A stretch of 64,000 nucleotides of DNA. Source: Stigmatella erecta. Lineage in GTDB: Bacteria > Myxococcota > Myxococcia > Myxococcales > Myxococcaceae. Shown here one piece after another: positions 24,952-33,525 of this stretch (its first letter is position 1; each line of letters opens with the position of its first letter). The notes under the pieces were generated by a model. The model made no database searches, was not told the DNA's origin, and saw only the letters and a list, made by a program, of their open reading frames with translations. Location: contig NZ_FOIJ01000006.1 of NCBI RefSeq assembly GCF_900111745.1, positions 186,001 through 250,000 on the forward strand. Reading direction: 5' to 3'. The translations under genes and the position numbers were made by a program.

Positions 24952-26076
24952 ATGCAGGCTACGGAATTTCACATCCCAACGGGGGCCATCCTCTTTTCAG
25001 AGGGTGGGGTGTCCTACGAGTTCCGCAAGCACTTGGGAGAGGCCAATCACGGGCTGAGTCTGTTTCTGGCGCGCAAGCGCACCGCAGAGGGTCCCGGGGG
25101 GCGCGTTCTCCTCAAAGCCGTTGGACTACCAAGCGGGCGGGCGGGCGCACGAGCCTTCAAAGCCCGCTCGAAGCTGGCGGAAGAGGTAGCGCTCTCAGCG
25201 GCCCTGGATCACCCGGGCATTCTCCGTGTCTTCGGGATGCACAAGGGGGAGGGGGCTTGGTACGTCATCACCGAGCATCCCGAAGCCAATCCCCTGGCTG
25301 ACCTTCTGACTCTCGTTATGGAGGGGGACGGGTACTTCTCGCCCTCCTTCGTGCTCTACGTGGGCGCACAGGTCGCGGACATTCTGCACCACGCCCACAC
25401 CCGCACGGACACGAGCGGGCACCCGCTGGGCATCGTTCACCGGGCGATCAACCCCGCAACCATCTTCATGGACTGGCGCGGAGGCGTGAAACTGGCGGAC
25501 TTCGGTCTTGCGCTCTCCACCCTGCCCGGCCGTGTGGTGTCCACGGTGCGGCGCCCCCAGGGGGACGCCTATTACTCCTCGCCGGAGATGCTCATGGGCT
25601 TCAAGCCCGATGCCCGCTCGGATCTGTTCTCGCTCGGGCTGGTGATGCTGGAGATCGCCACCGGAAAGAACCTGCTCTATGCGCCTGACGGTGTACCGGA
25701 GAAGGTTAAAGCCACGCTCTCCCGCAGCAAGCGTGCACGCGTGGAGCGAGCGATCAGGCGGGCGGAAAAAGCGGGCTGCTCTGACGAGGTGGAGGGCATG
25801 ATCTGGCGGGCAGCGACCTACACGCCCGAGGATCTTGACGCGCTGACCCAGAATCTCCCGCAGGCATTGAAGGTGCCCCTGTGCAAACTGCTGGCGCGTT
25901 CACGCTCGGAACGCTTCCAGACGGCCGAAGAGGTGGCGAACGCTCTGCGGGGCTGGCTCGGGTCTTCGTTCGGCGCGCGGCAAGCGGCGGACGAACTGGT
26001 GAAGGTTGCAGAGGAGGGAGCGGACAGGCTGACGGAACTCGACGTGCCCCGGAGCAAGACTGCACGGAGCGCGTAA
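24952..26076 (+). CDS. Protein kinase-like protein, probable pseudokinase
   Basis: 374 residues from ATG 24952 (AAGGAGAG upstream). The kinase fold is recognisable: 'VLLKAVGL' with the Lys, 'GIVHRAINPATIFMD', 'VKLADFGLAL', and 'DAYYSSPEML'. However, the HRD Asp is Ala165 and the following Lys position is Asn167, and the Gly-rich loop is reduced to 'LGEANHGLSLFLA'. It therefore probably lacks phosphotransfer and may act as a scaffold. No membrane segment. It is the last island gene, 120 bp before the right repeat. Confidence 0.82.
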   Translation: MQATEFHIPTGAILFSEGGVSYEFRKHLGEANHGLSLFLARKRTAEGPGGRVLLKAVGLPSGRAGARAFKARSKLAEEVALSAALDHPGILRVFGMHKGEGAWYVITEHPEANPLADLLTLVMEGDGYFSPSFVLYVGAQVADILHHAHTRTDTSGHPLGIVHRAINPATIFMDWRGGVKLADFGLALSTLPGRVVSTVRRPQGDAYYSSPEMLMGFKPDARSDLFSLGLVMLEIATGKNLLYAPDGVPEKVKATLSRSKRARVERAIRRAEKAGCSDEVEGMIWRAATYTPEDLDALTQNLPQALKVPLCKLLARSRSERFQTAEEVANALRGWLGSSFGARQAADELVKVAEEGADRLTELDVPRSKTARSA

Positions 26077-26083
26077 GCGCTCC
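26066..26083 (+). terminator. Perfect 7-bp hairpin enclosing the pseudokinase stop codon
   Basis: GGAGCGC-GTAA-GCGCTCC, with the TAA stop in the loop. It lacks a U-run, so it could be a Rho-independent-like pause, an mRNA-end stabiliser or simply a palindrome. Confidence 0.35.
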
Positions 26084-26197
26084 CGAGGGGGGCCGCGCGT
26101 CCGACGCGGGCGCGCTTTGCCGCCGCTCCCATGTGTCGGCGCGCCCTTCGACGCGCGGCGGGCCGTTGTGGACGCCCCCCCGTTGGAGGGTTGGGGG

Positions 26198-26362
26198 CCG
26201 CATGTGCCCCCAGTGTGACCCTCCAGCAGGGAATTGAACGGGACGAGACGGGACGGAGCGGGGGAACGATCCGGTGTGAGATCAAGGCGTTAGCCGGTAA
26301 CAGCGCGACCTGCTTAGGGTTTTGCTTCCGCCTTGTTGCGGGTTCGATTCCCGCTGCCTCCC
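26198..26362. repeat. Right island boundary: attachment-site-like direct repeat
   Basis: 165 bp, an imperfect direct repeat of 13401-13567. It shares an ATGTGCCCCCAGT start, a CAAGGCGT-AGCCGGT-ACAGCGC middle and GCGGGTTCGATTC near the end (26338-26350). In this copy the T-stem GCGGG/CCCGC pairs perfectly and is followed by TGCCTCCC. No full tRNA or tmRNA could be built around it. With the left copy it defines an element of about 12.8 kb. The surrounding 344-bp gap (26077-26420) has no gene. Confidence 0.6.
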
Positions 26363-26420
26363 GCATCGCGGCGTGGGTGCGGCAAAGACCGTACCACCGG
26401 ACGGCCTTCTTGCAGCGCGT

Positions 26421-26801
26421 TCATTTGAGCGTGCGATGAGCACTGACACTCTTCCTCGGCTTCGTGCTGGAGGGCTCGCTCTTCTTGGCTTGGGGGCGCT
26501 TGGGGGCCGTGGCGGGTTTCGCCCGCGGCGTCACGTCGTCAAACTCGTAGAAGCGCCTGCGGACGAAATACATCGCATTCATCAATGCGTCCACAGGACC
26601 CACCCCCATGGCATAGTCAATACCTCGGGTGACGTGCTCGAAGAACATCGGGCAGTACCAATTCGTCCCATCCGCGAGCAATGCAGGCCGTCCGATGGTG
26701 ACTCGCGAGGTTCGCTTGGCGCCATCCTCGGTTCGGTACGACCAATAGTCGTCCGCGATGGGGTCATTGATCTCAGTCAGTTTCGGGCGCCAGTCTTTCA
26801 T
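26421..26801 (-). CDS. DUF6968-like hypothetical protein
   Basis: 126 residues from ATG 26801 (a GTG at 26816 is poorly placed). The core 'VTIGRPALLADGTNWYCPMF' followed by 'GVGPVDALMNAMYFVRRRFY' resembles the small family I know as DUF6968 (a substrate-binding-like alpha/beta fold of unknown function). The C-terminal 35 residues are Lys/Pro/Ser-rich and probably disordered. It lies just outside the right repeat. Confidence 0.6.
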   Translation of the reverse strand: MKDWRPKLTEINDPIADDYWSYRTEDGAKRTSRVTIGRPALLADGTNWYCPMFFEHVTRGIDYAMGVGPVDALMNAMYFVRRRFYEFDDVTPRAKPATAPKRPQAKKSEPSSTKPRKSVSAHRTLK

Positions 26802-26844
26802 GGTTGCTCTTTTCACCCCTCAGTGAAGTGGACTGGGTGAATCA

Positions 26845-27201
26845 TCATGGGTAAATAGCGTGGCACATCCCTATGCACGCAGCCTTGGAGCCCTTCGTAG
26901 CGCCCCAGCACAATGCCTGCTTCCTGGGGGTACGAAGCCGTCTGCAGAAATTCTCAAGTGCCTCACCGCCCGCTTCGCAGGCATCGAGACATGCACTTTT
27001 GTGCGCTGGAGACTCCAGGTCTTGCTCCGGTTTCTGAGCGGGTGGCGCCACCAGCGGGGGACAGCCCTCGGGATTCAACGCGCAGAAACTACCAGGCCTG
27101 CGGTCGTAACCGTCCATGAAGACGGGGGCGCCTCCTGACTGCATACCTGCACATGCCCACAGGCAAGACAGCAGGCTCCACCACATGAAGCGGGGGTGCA
27201 T
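26845..27201 (-). CDS. Small Cys-rich lipoprotein
   Basis: 118 residues from ATG 27201, preferred because GGAGTGGAGG lies just upstream and a signal peptide follows ('FMWWSLLSCLWACAG', lipobox-like LWAC). The mature part has about eight Cys and a 'CLDACEAGGEALENFCRRL' helix, like other small secreted myxobacterial proteins. The reading frame continues upstream without a stop into the remnant synthetase fragment, so an old fusion cannot be excluded. Confidence 0.65.
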   Translation of the reverse strand: MHPRFMWWSLLSCLWACAGMQSGGAPVFMDGYDRRPGSFCALNPEGCPPLVAPPAQKPEQDLESPAHKSACLDACEAGGEALENFCRRLRTPRKQALCWGATKGSKAACIGMCHAIYP

Positions 27202-27249
27202 CTCAACCTCCACTCCCAAGATACCACGCGCGCTGGCGCTCCCCCACTT

Positions 27250-27474
27250 CGGATCGGAGGGAACGTGCCCCCTTTGTCGAGAGGAATCACTCGCAAGCCG
27301 GACCGGCGGCCGCGCCTCAATACGCAGCACATCCGGCACCGTCGCATTCCGCAAGGACTCTTCCTCGAACGTGACGTCCGAGGGCTCGATGAGGAGCGCT
27401 TGGGGAGCACTGAAGAGCCTCCCCGGCTCAATTCGGCAGTCGGCGATCTCCTGCTGAATCGAAGTCAGCGAGAG
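27250..27474 (-). pseudogene. Fragment of a second kinase/PurZ-type synthetase gene
   Basis: The minus-strand translation gives 'LSLTSIQQEIADCRIEPGRL', then 'PSDVTFEEESLRNATV' and 'RPPVRLASDS'. It aligns with residues about 265-338 of the synthetase encoded at 1205-2839 ('LSLTALHQEIADCRLEPGRL', 'SSDVTFEEGSLRN', 'HPPVRLAKD'), with a deletion in the middle. DNA identity is obvious over about 120 bp. Neither the N-terminal kinase nor the rest of the synthetase is present. It overlaps the 5' flank of the small lipoprotein gene. It is probably what remains of a deleted or partly duplicated copy. Confidence 0.8.
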
Positions 27475-27475
27475 A

Positions 27476-28030
27476 TCAGCTTCGCCGCGTGAGGGTTTCC
27501 GGATCCGGCAGTCCGAGCCGGATCTGGGCCTCTTGCATCATCTGATGCCGCTTCGCCTCGTCCATCTCCGTGCTCACGCTCTCGCCCTTCCCGCCCACGT
27601 CCTCCGCGAGGCCACTGCCCCGCCAGCTCTCCGCGGGGCCTCCCTTCACGTCCAGGTTCTCCGGCAGCGACATCCGCCGGATCCGGGGCGCGCTCGCCGC
27701 GTAGATGTCGATCAGGGTGATGCCCAGCACCGCCACCGTCGATGCGGCCCGCCAGACCGCAGCCGACGTGCTGGGGCGGCTCAGCGTGGTCCCCAGGAGC
27801 GACAGGTCGAGGGCATCCCCCGCCACGCGCGCCCAGAGCCAGGGACGGCGCTCGGGCTGCGACAGGAGGCCGATGCCCGTGAGGAGCTCCCGCGCCCCCA
27901 GGGCGCGCACCACCCCGGCGTGGCCTCTGAGCTTCAGGAGCTTGCAGATTCCTTCCGCGAAGGTGAGCTCGGTCAGCCCCAGCCCCACGCTCAACCACCC
28001 CAAACCTCTCGGCAAACGATGCGCATCCAT
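27476..28030 (-). CDS. Four-helix membrane protein (SRPBCC/cyclase-associated type)
   Basis: 184 residues from ATG 28030 (GGGAGG 9 nt upstream). Segments 'GWLSVGLGLTELTFAEGICK', 'ALGARELLTGIGLL' and 'WLWARVAGDALDLSLLG', plus one near 'AVLGITLIDIYAAS', match the small integral membrane domain often fused to or next to SRPBCC cyclase/dehydrase proteins. The C-terminal 60 residues are hydrophilic. No SRPBCC gene is adjacent. Divergent from the dehydrogenase gene. Confidence 0.6.
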   Translation of the reverse strand: MDAHRLPRGLGWLSVGLGLTELTFAEGICKLLKLRGHAGVVRALGARELLTGIGLLSQPERRPWLWARVAGDALDLSLLGTTLSRPSTSAAVWRAASTVAVLGITLIDIYAASAPRIRRMSLPENLDVKGGPAESWRGSGLAEDVGGKGESVSTEMDEAKRHQMMQEAQIRLGLPDPETLTRRS

Positions 28031-28161
28031 GCGGTATGCCTCCCTGGCCTGGAAGGTGGGAGCGGCCCCAGGGAGCGCCAACCCGGAAGCCCAGGGCCGT
28101 CCCCCTGCTCTGCCGCCAGGTGGCCTGGGACAGGCGTCTCCCGGGCGCTTACGCTCCTGCC

Positions 28162-29130
28162 ATGCGTATTGCCTTCACGAGCCGGACCCCCGATTACCGC
28201 CCCTTCGCGGAGCAACTCGCGGCTCGTCTGCCTGCTCACCCGGTGCTCTTCCTGGCAAATCCGCCACCTCCCGACGCCGGGTCCTTCGATGCCGTCGTGA
28301 CGATGGGGGGGCGCGTCTCCCGGGAGGTCCTGCTGCGTTCGTCCGTGGGGTTCGTCCAGACAGTGGGCACCGGCTTCGACACCGTGGACATCCCGGCCGC
28401 CACGGAGCTGGGCGTGTGGGTCGCTCACATGCGCGCCTCCGCCACGGGCAACGCCGAGTCGGTCGCCGAGCACGCGATTCTCCTCCTCCTCGCGCTCTCC
28501 CGGCAGCTCCGGACCGCCGAGTTGGGGCTGCGCGCAGGGCAATGGGCCCGGCCCCAGGGCTCGGCCCTGCTCGGCAAGGTGGCCTGCATCGTCGGACTGG
28601 GCGATATCGGGACCGCCCTGGCCGTGCGTCTCCAAGCGTTCGGGATGCACGTCCTCGGGGTCCGCCAGGATGCCTCCAAGGGCGGCCCCGAAGGGGTTCG
28701 CGTCTTCGGCACCGATGCGCTCCCTCAGGCCCTGGGGCAGGCGGACTGTGTCCTCCTCGCGGTCCGTGCCAGCGCTCAGACGGAGAACCTCCTGGATGAG
28801 GCCGCGCTGGCGGCCATGAAGCCCGGGGCCCTCCTCATCAACATCGCGCGGGGCAGCCTGGTGAAGCCGGAGGCGTTGCTCGCAGCGCTGCGCTCGGGCC
28901 ACCTCGCCGGGGCCGGGCTGGATGTCTTCTGGGAAGAGCCGGTGGACCCCACCCATCCGCTCCTGCAACTTCCGCAGGTCATCGCCACCCCGCACATCGC
29001 CGGCGTCACCGACGTCAACATGTCGCGGAGCCTGGAGCGCATTGCCCTCAACCTGGAAGCGTATGCCCGGGGAGCGAAGCCGGAGTTCCTGCTCAATGCT
29101 CCCCCACAGCCGCGAAAGCCCCTCGCCTGA
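28162..29130 (+). CDS. D-isomer-specific 2-hydroxyacid dehydrogenase
   Basis: 322 residues from ATG 28162. The NAD-binding motif is 'VGLGDIGTALAVRL' (about 150-163). Catalytic segments are 'NIARGSLVKPEALLAAL' (Arg near 237), 'GLDVFWEEPVD' (Glu) and 'ATPHIAGVTDVN' (His). 'STGNAESVAEHAILLLLALS'-type sequence precedes the Rossmann domain. The enzyme reduces or oxidises a 2-keto/2-hydroxy acid with NAD(P); the specific substrate is not evident. Confidence 0.9.
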   Translation: MRIAFTSRTPDYRPFAEQLAARLPAHPVLFLANPPPPDAGSFDAVVTMGGRVSREVLLRSSVGFVQTVGTGFDTVDIPAATELGVWVAHMRASATGNAESVAEHAILLLLALSRQLRTAELGLRAGQWARPQGSALLGKVACIVGLGDIGTALAVRLQAFGMHVLGVRQDASKGGPEGVRVFGTDALPQALGQADCVLLAVRASAQTENLLDEAALAAMKPGALLINIARGSLVKPEALLAALRSGHLAGAGLDVFWEEPVDPTHPLLQLPQVIATPHIAGVTDVNMSRSLERIALNLEAYARGAKPEFLLNAPPQPRKPLA

Positions 29131-29280
29131 CCCGGCGCCCCGGGAACGACTAGACTGACGGCCTCCGCCCGCATGAGCAAACCATGAGGAAGAGATGAGA
29201 CAGCCTGGAGGCTTCCCCGCCCCCCGGGTGCGACGTTACCGGTCGTTCCGGCCGCTCCTGGCCGGCCGCACGGAGATGCC

Positions 29281-30984
29281 ATGTCCTTGAAGCTCCAGAA
29301 GGTCGCGCTCGCCACACTCGCGGTGTTCGGGGTGATGGTCCTGAGCCCTGGCTGTGCCCTCACGCCCCCGTCCCAGCGCCCTCCCGGAGACACCAGCTAC
29401 GAAGAATCCGTCACCGAGACCATCGCCGTCTCCGGCCGGACTGAGCCCTCGGGGTCCCGTCCCCCGCCCCGCCCTCCCCCCAAGAAGGAGAAGTCCTCGG
29501 AGTTCTCCCGCGTGGCCGTCGTCAACGGCAAGCCGTTCGCGGACATGTACTTCAAGCACTACGGCGTCAACCCCACCATCGACACCGAGGAGGAGAACAT
29601 CTCCACCTTCTCCGTGGATGTGGACACCGCCTCCTACTCCCTGGCCCGCGCTTACCTCTCGCGCAACGTGCTGCCCGCCGAGGAGGCCATCCGCGTGGAG
29701 GAGTTCATCAATGCCTTCCGCTATGGCTACCGCGACCCGGGCGAGGAGCCCTTCGGCGTGCAGGTGGAGGCCTTCCCCTCTCCCAACCGCCGCGGCTACC
29801 ACCTGCTGCACGTGGGCCTCCAGGGCCAGAAGGTCAGCGCCGCCCAGCGGCTGCCCGCCCACCTCGTCTTCACCATCGACGTGTCGGGCTCCATGGACAT
29901 CGAGAACCGTCTGGGGCTGGTGAAGCGCTCCCTGGCGATGCTGGTGGATCAGCTCGATGCGCGCGACACGCTGGCCATCGTCGTGTACGGCTCGACGGCC
30001 CGCACGGTGCTCGAGCCCACCCGTCTCCAGGACCGCGAGCACATCCTGGAGGCCATCAACGCCCTGCACCCCGAGGGCTCCACCCACGTGCAGGCCGGTC
30101 TGGAGATGGCCTACGCCATCGCCGCCCGCCAGGTGCGCCAGGGCACCACCACCCGCATCATCCTCTGCTCGGATGGCGTGGCCAACAACGGCATCACCCA
30201 GGCGGACGCCATCTTCCAGTCCGTGAAGGAATACGCGCGCAAGGGCGTGCGGCTCACCACCGTGGGCTTCGGCATGGGCAACTACAATGACGAGCTGATG
30301 GAGCGGCTGTCCCAGGTGGGCGATGGGCAGTATGCCTACGTGGACGCGCTGCCCGAGGCGCGGCGCCTCTTCGTCGAGCAGTTCACCGGCACGCTCCAGC
30401 TCATCGCCCGGGACGTGAAGGTGCAGGTGGAGTTCGATCCTTCCCGCGTGGTGCGCTACCGGCTCATCGGCTTCGAGAACCGTCTCCTCCAGAAGGAGGA
30501 CTTCGCCAATGACCGCGTGGACGCGGGAGACATCGGCGCGGGCCACACCGTCACCGCCCTCTACGAGGTGAAGTTCCACGAGGGCCAGGCCCACGGCACC
30601 TCCCCCTTCGCCACGCTGCGCATCCGCTACAAGGACCCCGCCACCCGCCTGGAGGAGGGCCAGTCCCGCGAAATCACCGAGCCGCTGTCCCCCTCGCTCG
30701 TCCGCCACAGCCTGGAGGCCGCCTCGGGCCCCGCCCAGCTCTCGGCCGTGGTGGCGCTGTTCGCCGAGAAGCTGCGCGGCTCGTACTGGGTGCGCAACCT
30801 CTCCTACCACCACCTGATGCGCCTGTGGCAGCAGCTCCCGGAGCCCGTGCGCGCCCGCGACGAGGTGAGCGAGCTGCGGCAGCTCATCCAGCAGGCCCGC
30901 GCCCTGGATGGACGCGGGGACAAGTTCGAGAAGGAAGCCCCCGTGGCCACCATGGATTTCGATCACATCCCCGTGGTGCGCTGA
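29281..30984 (+). CDS. VWA-domain lipoprotein (YfbK-like)
   Basis: 567 residues. Lipoprotein signal 'VMVLSPGCAL' (Cys about 25). A Pro-rich linker leads to the YfbK-type N-terminal domain ('STFSVDVDTASYSLARAYL'), then a von Willebrand A domain with MIDAS 'FTIDVSGSMD' (about 198), Thr in 'GSTHVQAGLEMA' and 'CSDGVANNG'. The C-terminal 170 residues are DUF3520-like. The metal site is intact, so it should bind a ligand or partner in the envelope. It lies 3 nt before a histidine kinase gene, suggesting it feeds or is controlled by that pathway. Confidence 0.9.
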   Translation: MSLKLQKVALATLAVFGVMVLSPGCALTPPSQRPPGDTSYEESVTETIAVSGRTEPSGSRPPPRPPPKKEKSSEFSRVAVVNGKPFADMYFKHYGVNPTIDTEEENISTFSVDVDTASYSLARAYLSRNVLPAEEAIRVEEFINAFRYGYRDPGEEPFGVQVEAFPSPNRRGYHLLHVGLQGQKVSAAQRLPAHLVFTIDVSGSMDIENRLGLVKRSLAMLVDQLDARDTLAIVVYGSTARTVLEPTRLQDREHILEAINALHPEGSTHVQAGLEMAYAIAARQVRQGTTTRIILCSDGVANNGITQADAIFQSVKEYARKGVRLTTVGFGMGNYNDELMERLSQVGDGQYAYVDALPEARRLFVEQFTGTLQLIARDVKVQVEFDPSRVVRYRLIGFENRLLQKEDFANDRVDAGDIGAGHTVTALYEVKFHEGQAHGTSPFATLRIRYKDPATRLEEGQSREITEPLSPSLVRHSLEAASGPAQLSAVVALFAEKLRGSYWVRNLSYHHLMRLWQQLPEPVRARDEVSELRQLIQQARALDGRGDKFEKEAPVATMDFDHIPVVR

Positions 30985-30987
30985 TCC

Positions 30988-32826
30988 ATGTGGCGCAAGC
31001 GCCTTCCCACGCTCGGAGCCCTGGGCATCGGGCTCGCGGTGCTCACCGCGGGCCTGCTGTTCCTGCATGGCATCTTCCTGCGCGAGCGGGAGGGCGGCCT
31101 CCGGGCCCTGGAGGACCAGCGGCGGGCGCTGGAGCAGTATGCCCGGCAGGCGTTGACGGACTCGCTGCGGCGGGCACTGGAGGAGGCCCGCCCGCGCATC
31201 GAGCAGGCCGAGGCGGATCCACTCCTGATGGACACCGAGGTGGTGCTGTTCCGCGCGGGCCAGCAGCGCCTGCCCCGCACCGCCGCGCCCCGGGGCGATG
31301 ACGCCACCCCGGCCCGGACGCTCCATGCCGCCCTGGAGGCCCAGGGGCCCCGGGCGTTGGCCTCCCAGGAAGCGCCGGACAGTGCGTGGGCGGAGCGGCT
31401 GCGGCTCATGGACCGCTTTCTCGTGGCCCAGCGGGCAGGCCGGCGCCCGGACATCGAGCACGCCTTCCGGGAGTGGCTCACCCACCGCTCAAGCTTCGTG
31501 CTGCCCGTGGTGAAGGAGACCACCGGCGCCCTGTGGCTCCTGGAGCGGTTCCAGGCCGAGGGGCAGCCTGACCCCGCGTTGATGCAGGCCCTGCTGCGCG
31601 AGGGGCTCCAGGGGCGGAGCGGCTCCCGGCTCGAAGGCCTCCAGCGCCTGCTCCTGGAGCGGCAGGAGTCCTTCGGGCGCTCCGACTTCGCCTTCCTCCG
31701 CGAGCGCGTGGCCCGGCTGGCCGAGCGGACCCATGTGGCCTTCGCCGATTTCAACGCCCGCGTGGAAGCGGGCCCCGGCGCGCGGGTGGCCCTGGCCCTG
31801 CCGCTGGAGGCCCCTCAGCTCCAGGCGGAGGGCTGGTATGTCGAGCCCTCGGGCCCGGAAGGGGCTCGCGGCGTGCGGATCCGCCTGGGCGGGCTCGTCG
31901 AGGCGGTCCGGCAGGAGATGCGCGAGCGGGGGCTCCTGCAGGAGGACGACGCCCTGACGGTGTCCCAGACGGATAGGCCCCTGCCGGTGCCGCGCCTGGC
32001 GGTGTCCCTGGCGTCGCCCCGCATGGCCGGGGCCGCCTCGGCGCTGGAGTCCGGGTACCGCCTCAAGGCCGTGCTGCTCGCGTGGAGTGGCGCGCTCGTG
32101 CTGGCGCTCACGGGGCTCGCGGTGCTGGCGCATGAGCGCAAGCTCCGGTTCCTCGCGCTGCGCTCGGAGTTCATCTCCACCGTGTCTCACGAGCTGCGCA
32201 CGCCGCTGTCCGCCATCCGGGTCATGGCCGAGACGCTGGAGCGCCGCGTGGGCGGCACCCCCGGCGCGGGCAACTACCCCTCGCGCATCATCTCCGAGGC
32301 GGATGCGCTCGGCCGGCTCGTGGAGAACATCCTCACCTACAACCGGCTGGAGAAGGGACGCTGGGAGGCCCGGCGCGAGCGGGTGCCCCTGGAGGACCTG
32401 GTGCAGCGCACCGTGGAGGACACGGCCCGCCTGCACGCCACCGCCGTGGACTTGCAGACCGTGGGGCTGTCTGGGATTGCGCTCCCGGGAGACCCCGAGC
32501 TCTTGCGCATGCTCTTCTCCAACCTGGTCTCCAATGCCTGCCGTTACACCGCCCGCTCGCCGGTGGTGCTGCGCGTGGAGGCGCGCCAGGAGGGCGCCAC
32601 GGTGGTGCGCGTGGGGGACAATGGCGTGGGCATTCCCCCCGAGAGCTGGGAGGCCGTCTTCGAGGACTTCCGCCGGCTCCGGCAGGAGGGGCTTCCCGCG
32701 CGCGGGGGCAGTGGCCTGGGGCTGGCCATCTGCCGGAGAATCCTGTCGCTTCATGGCGGCACCGTCCGCATCGCCACCTCGGGTCCCGAGGGCACCACGT
32801 TCGAGCTCACCTTCCCCTCCGCATGA
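30988..32826 (+). CDS. Membrane sensor histidine kinase
   Basis: 612 residues. Two membrane helices (about 8-30 and 355-378) enclose a 320-residue periplasmic sensor with no recognised domain. The kinase core follows: H-box 'STVSHELRTPLSAIRVMAET' (His about 401), N-box 'SNLVSNACRY', 'VGDNGVGIP' and 'SGLGLAICRRI'. No HAMP domain is apparent. The stop overlaps the response regulator start by 4 nt (ATGA). Confidence 0.93.
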   Translation: MWRKRLPTLGALGIGLAVLTAGLLFLHGIFLREREGGLRALEDQRRALEQYARQALTDSLRRALEEARPRIEQAEADPLLMDTEVVLFRAGQQRLPRTAAPRGDDATPARTLHAALEAQGPRALASQEAPDSAWAERLRLMDRFLVAQRAGRRPDIEHAFREWLTHRSSFVLPVVKETTGALWLLERFQAEGQPDPALMQALLREGLQGRSGSRLEGLQRLLLERQESFGRSDFAFLRERVARLAERTHVAFADFNARVEAGPGARVALALPLEAPQLQAEGWYVEPSGPEGARGVRIRLGGLVEAVRQEMRERGLLQEDDALTVSQTDRPLPVPRLAVSLASPRMAGAASALESGYRLKAVLLAWSGALVLALTGLAVLAHERKLRFLALRSEFISTVSHELRTPLSAIRVMAETLERRVGGTPGAGNYPSRIISEADALGRLVENILTYNRLEKGRWEARRERVPLEDLVQRTVEDTARLHATAVDLQTVGLSGIALPGDPELLRMLFSNLVSNACRYTARSPVVLRVEARQEGATVVRVGDNGVGIPPESWEAVFEDFRRLRQEGLPARGGSGLGLAICRRILSLHGGTVRIATSGPEGTTFELTFPSA

Positions 32827-33524
32827 ACCCTCCCGTTTCCCGCGTCCTCGTGGTCGAAGATGACCTGAACCTCCGGCTCACCCTGGTGGACAACCTCGAA
32901 GAGGAGGGCTACGCGGTGACGGCCGCCAGCACCCTGGCCGAGGCCCGCGCCCAGGTGAAGGGCGCAGGCTTCGACGTGGTGGTGCTCGACCTCATGCTCC
33001 CGGATGGCGATGGGTACAGCCTGTGCCGGGAGCTGCGCCAGGCGAACACCTCCAGCCGGGTGCTCATGCTCACCGCGCGATCCCTGGAGGATGACGTGGT
33101 GAAGGGGTTCGAGGTGGGGGCGGACGACTACGTGCCCAAGCCGTACCGCTTGCGTGAGTTGCTCGCGCGGATCCGGGCCCTGGCGCGCCGGGGGGCCAGT
33201 GCCCCCGCCGCCTCCCCGGTGATGGCCTTTGACCGCTTCCGGGTGGACCTGGCCTCCCGGCGCGTGCTGAACGCGGAGGGCCAGGCGCTGGAGCTGACCC
33301 GCACCGAGTTCGACTTGCTTGTCTATCTTTTGCGCCACGCGGGCACGGCGCTCACGCGGGACCAAATCCTCTCTTCCGTGTGGGGAGAGGAGACCGTCGT
33401 GGATGGGCATACCGTGGACAACTTCATCTCCAACCTTCGCAAGAAGCTCGAGTGGACGCGCCACTCCCGGTTCGAGATCCGGTCCGTCCGGGGCGTGGGC
33501 TACCGCCTGGACCTGCCCGGGTAG
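32823..33524 (+). CDS. OmpR/PhoB-type response regulator
   Basis: 233 residues. The receiver domain (about 1-120) has 'VVEDD' and the phospho-acceptor in 'VVVLDLMLPDGDGYSL' (Asp about 55), a Thr in 'VLMLTARS' and a Lys in 'YVPKPYRL'. The C-terminal winged helix (about 135-230) includes 'LTRTEFDLLVYLLRHAG' and 'FEIRSVRGVGYRLDLPG'. It is translationally coupled to the kinase gene. Its stop lies 1 nt from the convergent ECF sigma gene. Confidence 0.95.
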   Translation: MNPPVSRVLVVEDDLNLRLTLVDNLEEEGYAVTAASTLAEARAQVKGAGFDVVVLDLMLPDGDGYSLCRELRQANTSSRVLMLTARSLEDDVVKGFEVGADDYVPKPYRLRELLARIRALARRGASAPAASPVMAFDRFRVDLASRRVLNAEGQALELTRTEFDLLVYLLRHAGTALTRDQILSSVWGEETVVDGHTVDNFISNLRKKLEWTRHSRFEIRSVRGVGYRLDLPG

Positions 33525-33525
33525 C

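Noticed and set aside
13401-26362. Complete tRNA or tmRNA gene at either island repeat
   Set aside because: Only a T-arm and acceptor-like 3' end are seen. I could not fold an anticodon arm or find the matching 5' acceptor strand.
13401-26362. Prophage
   Set aside because: No capsid, portal, terminase, tail or lysis genes; only integrase-type mobility genes and mosaic cargo.
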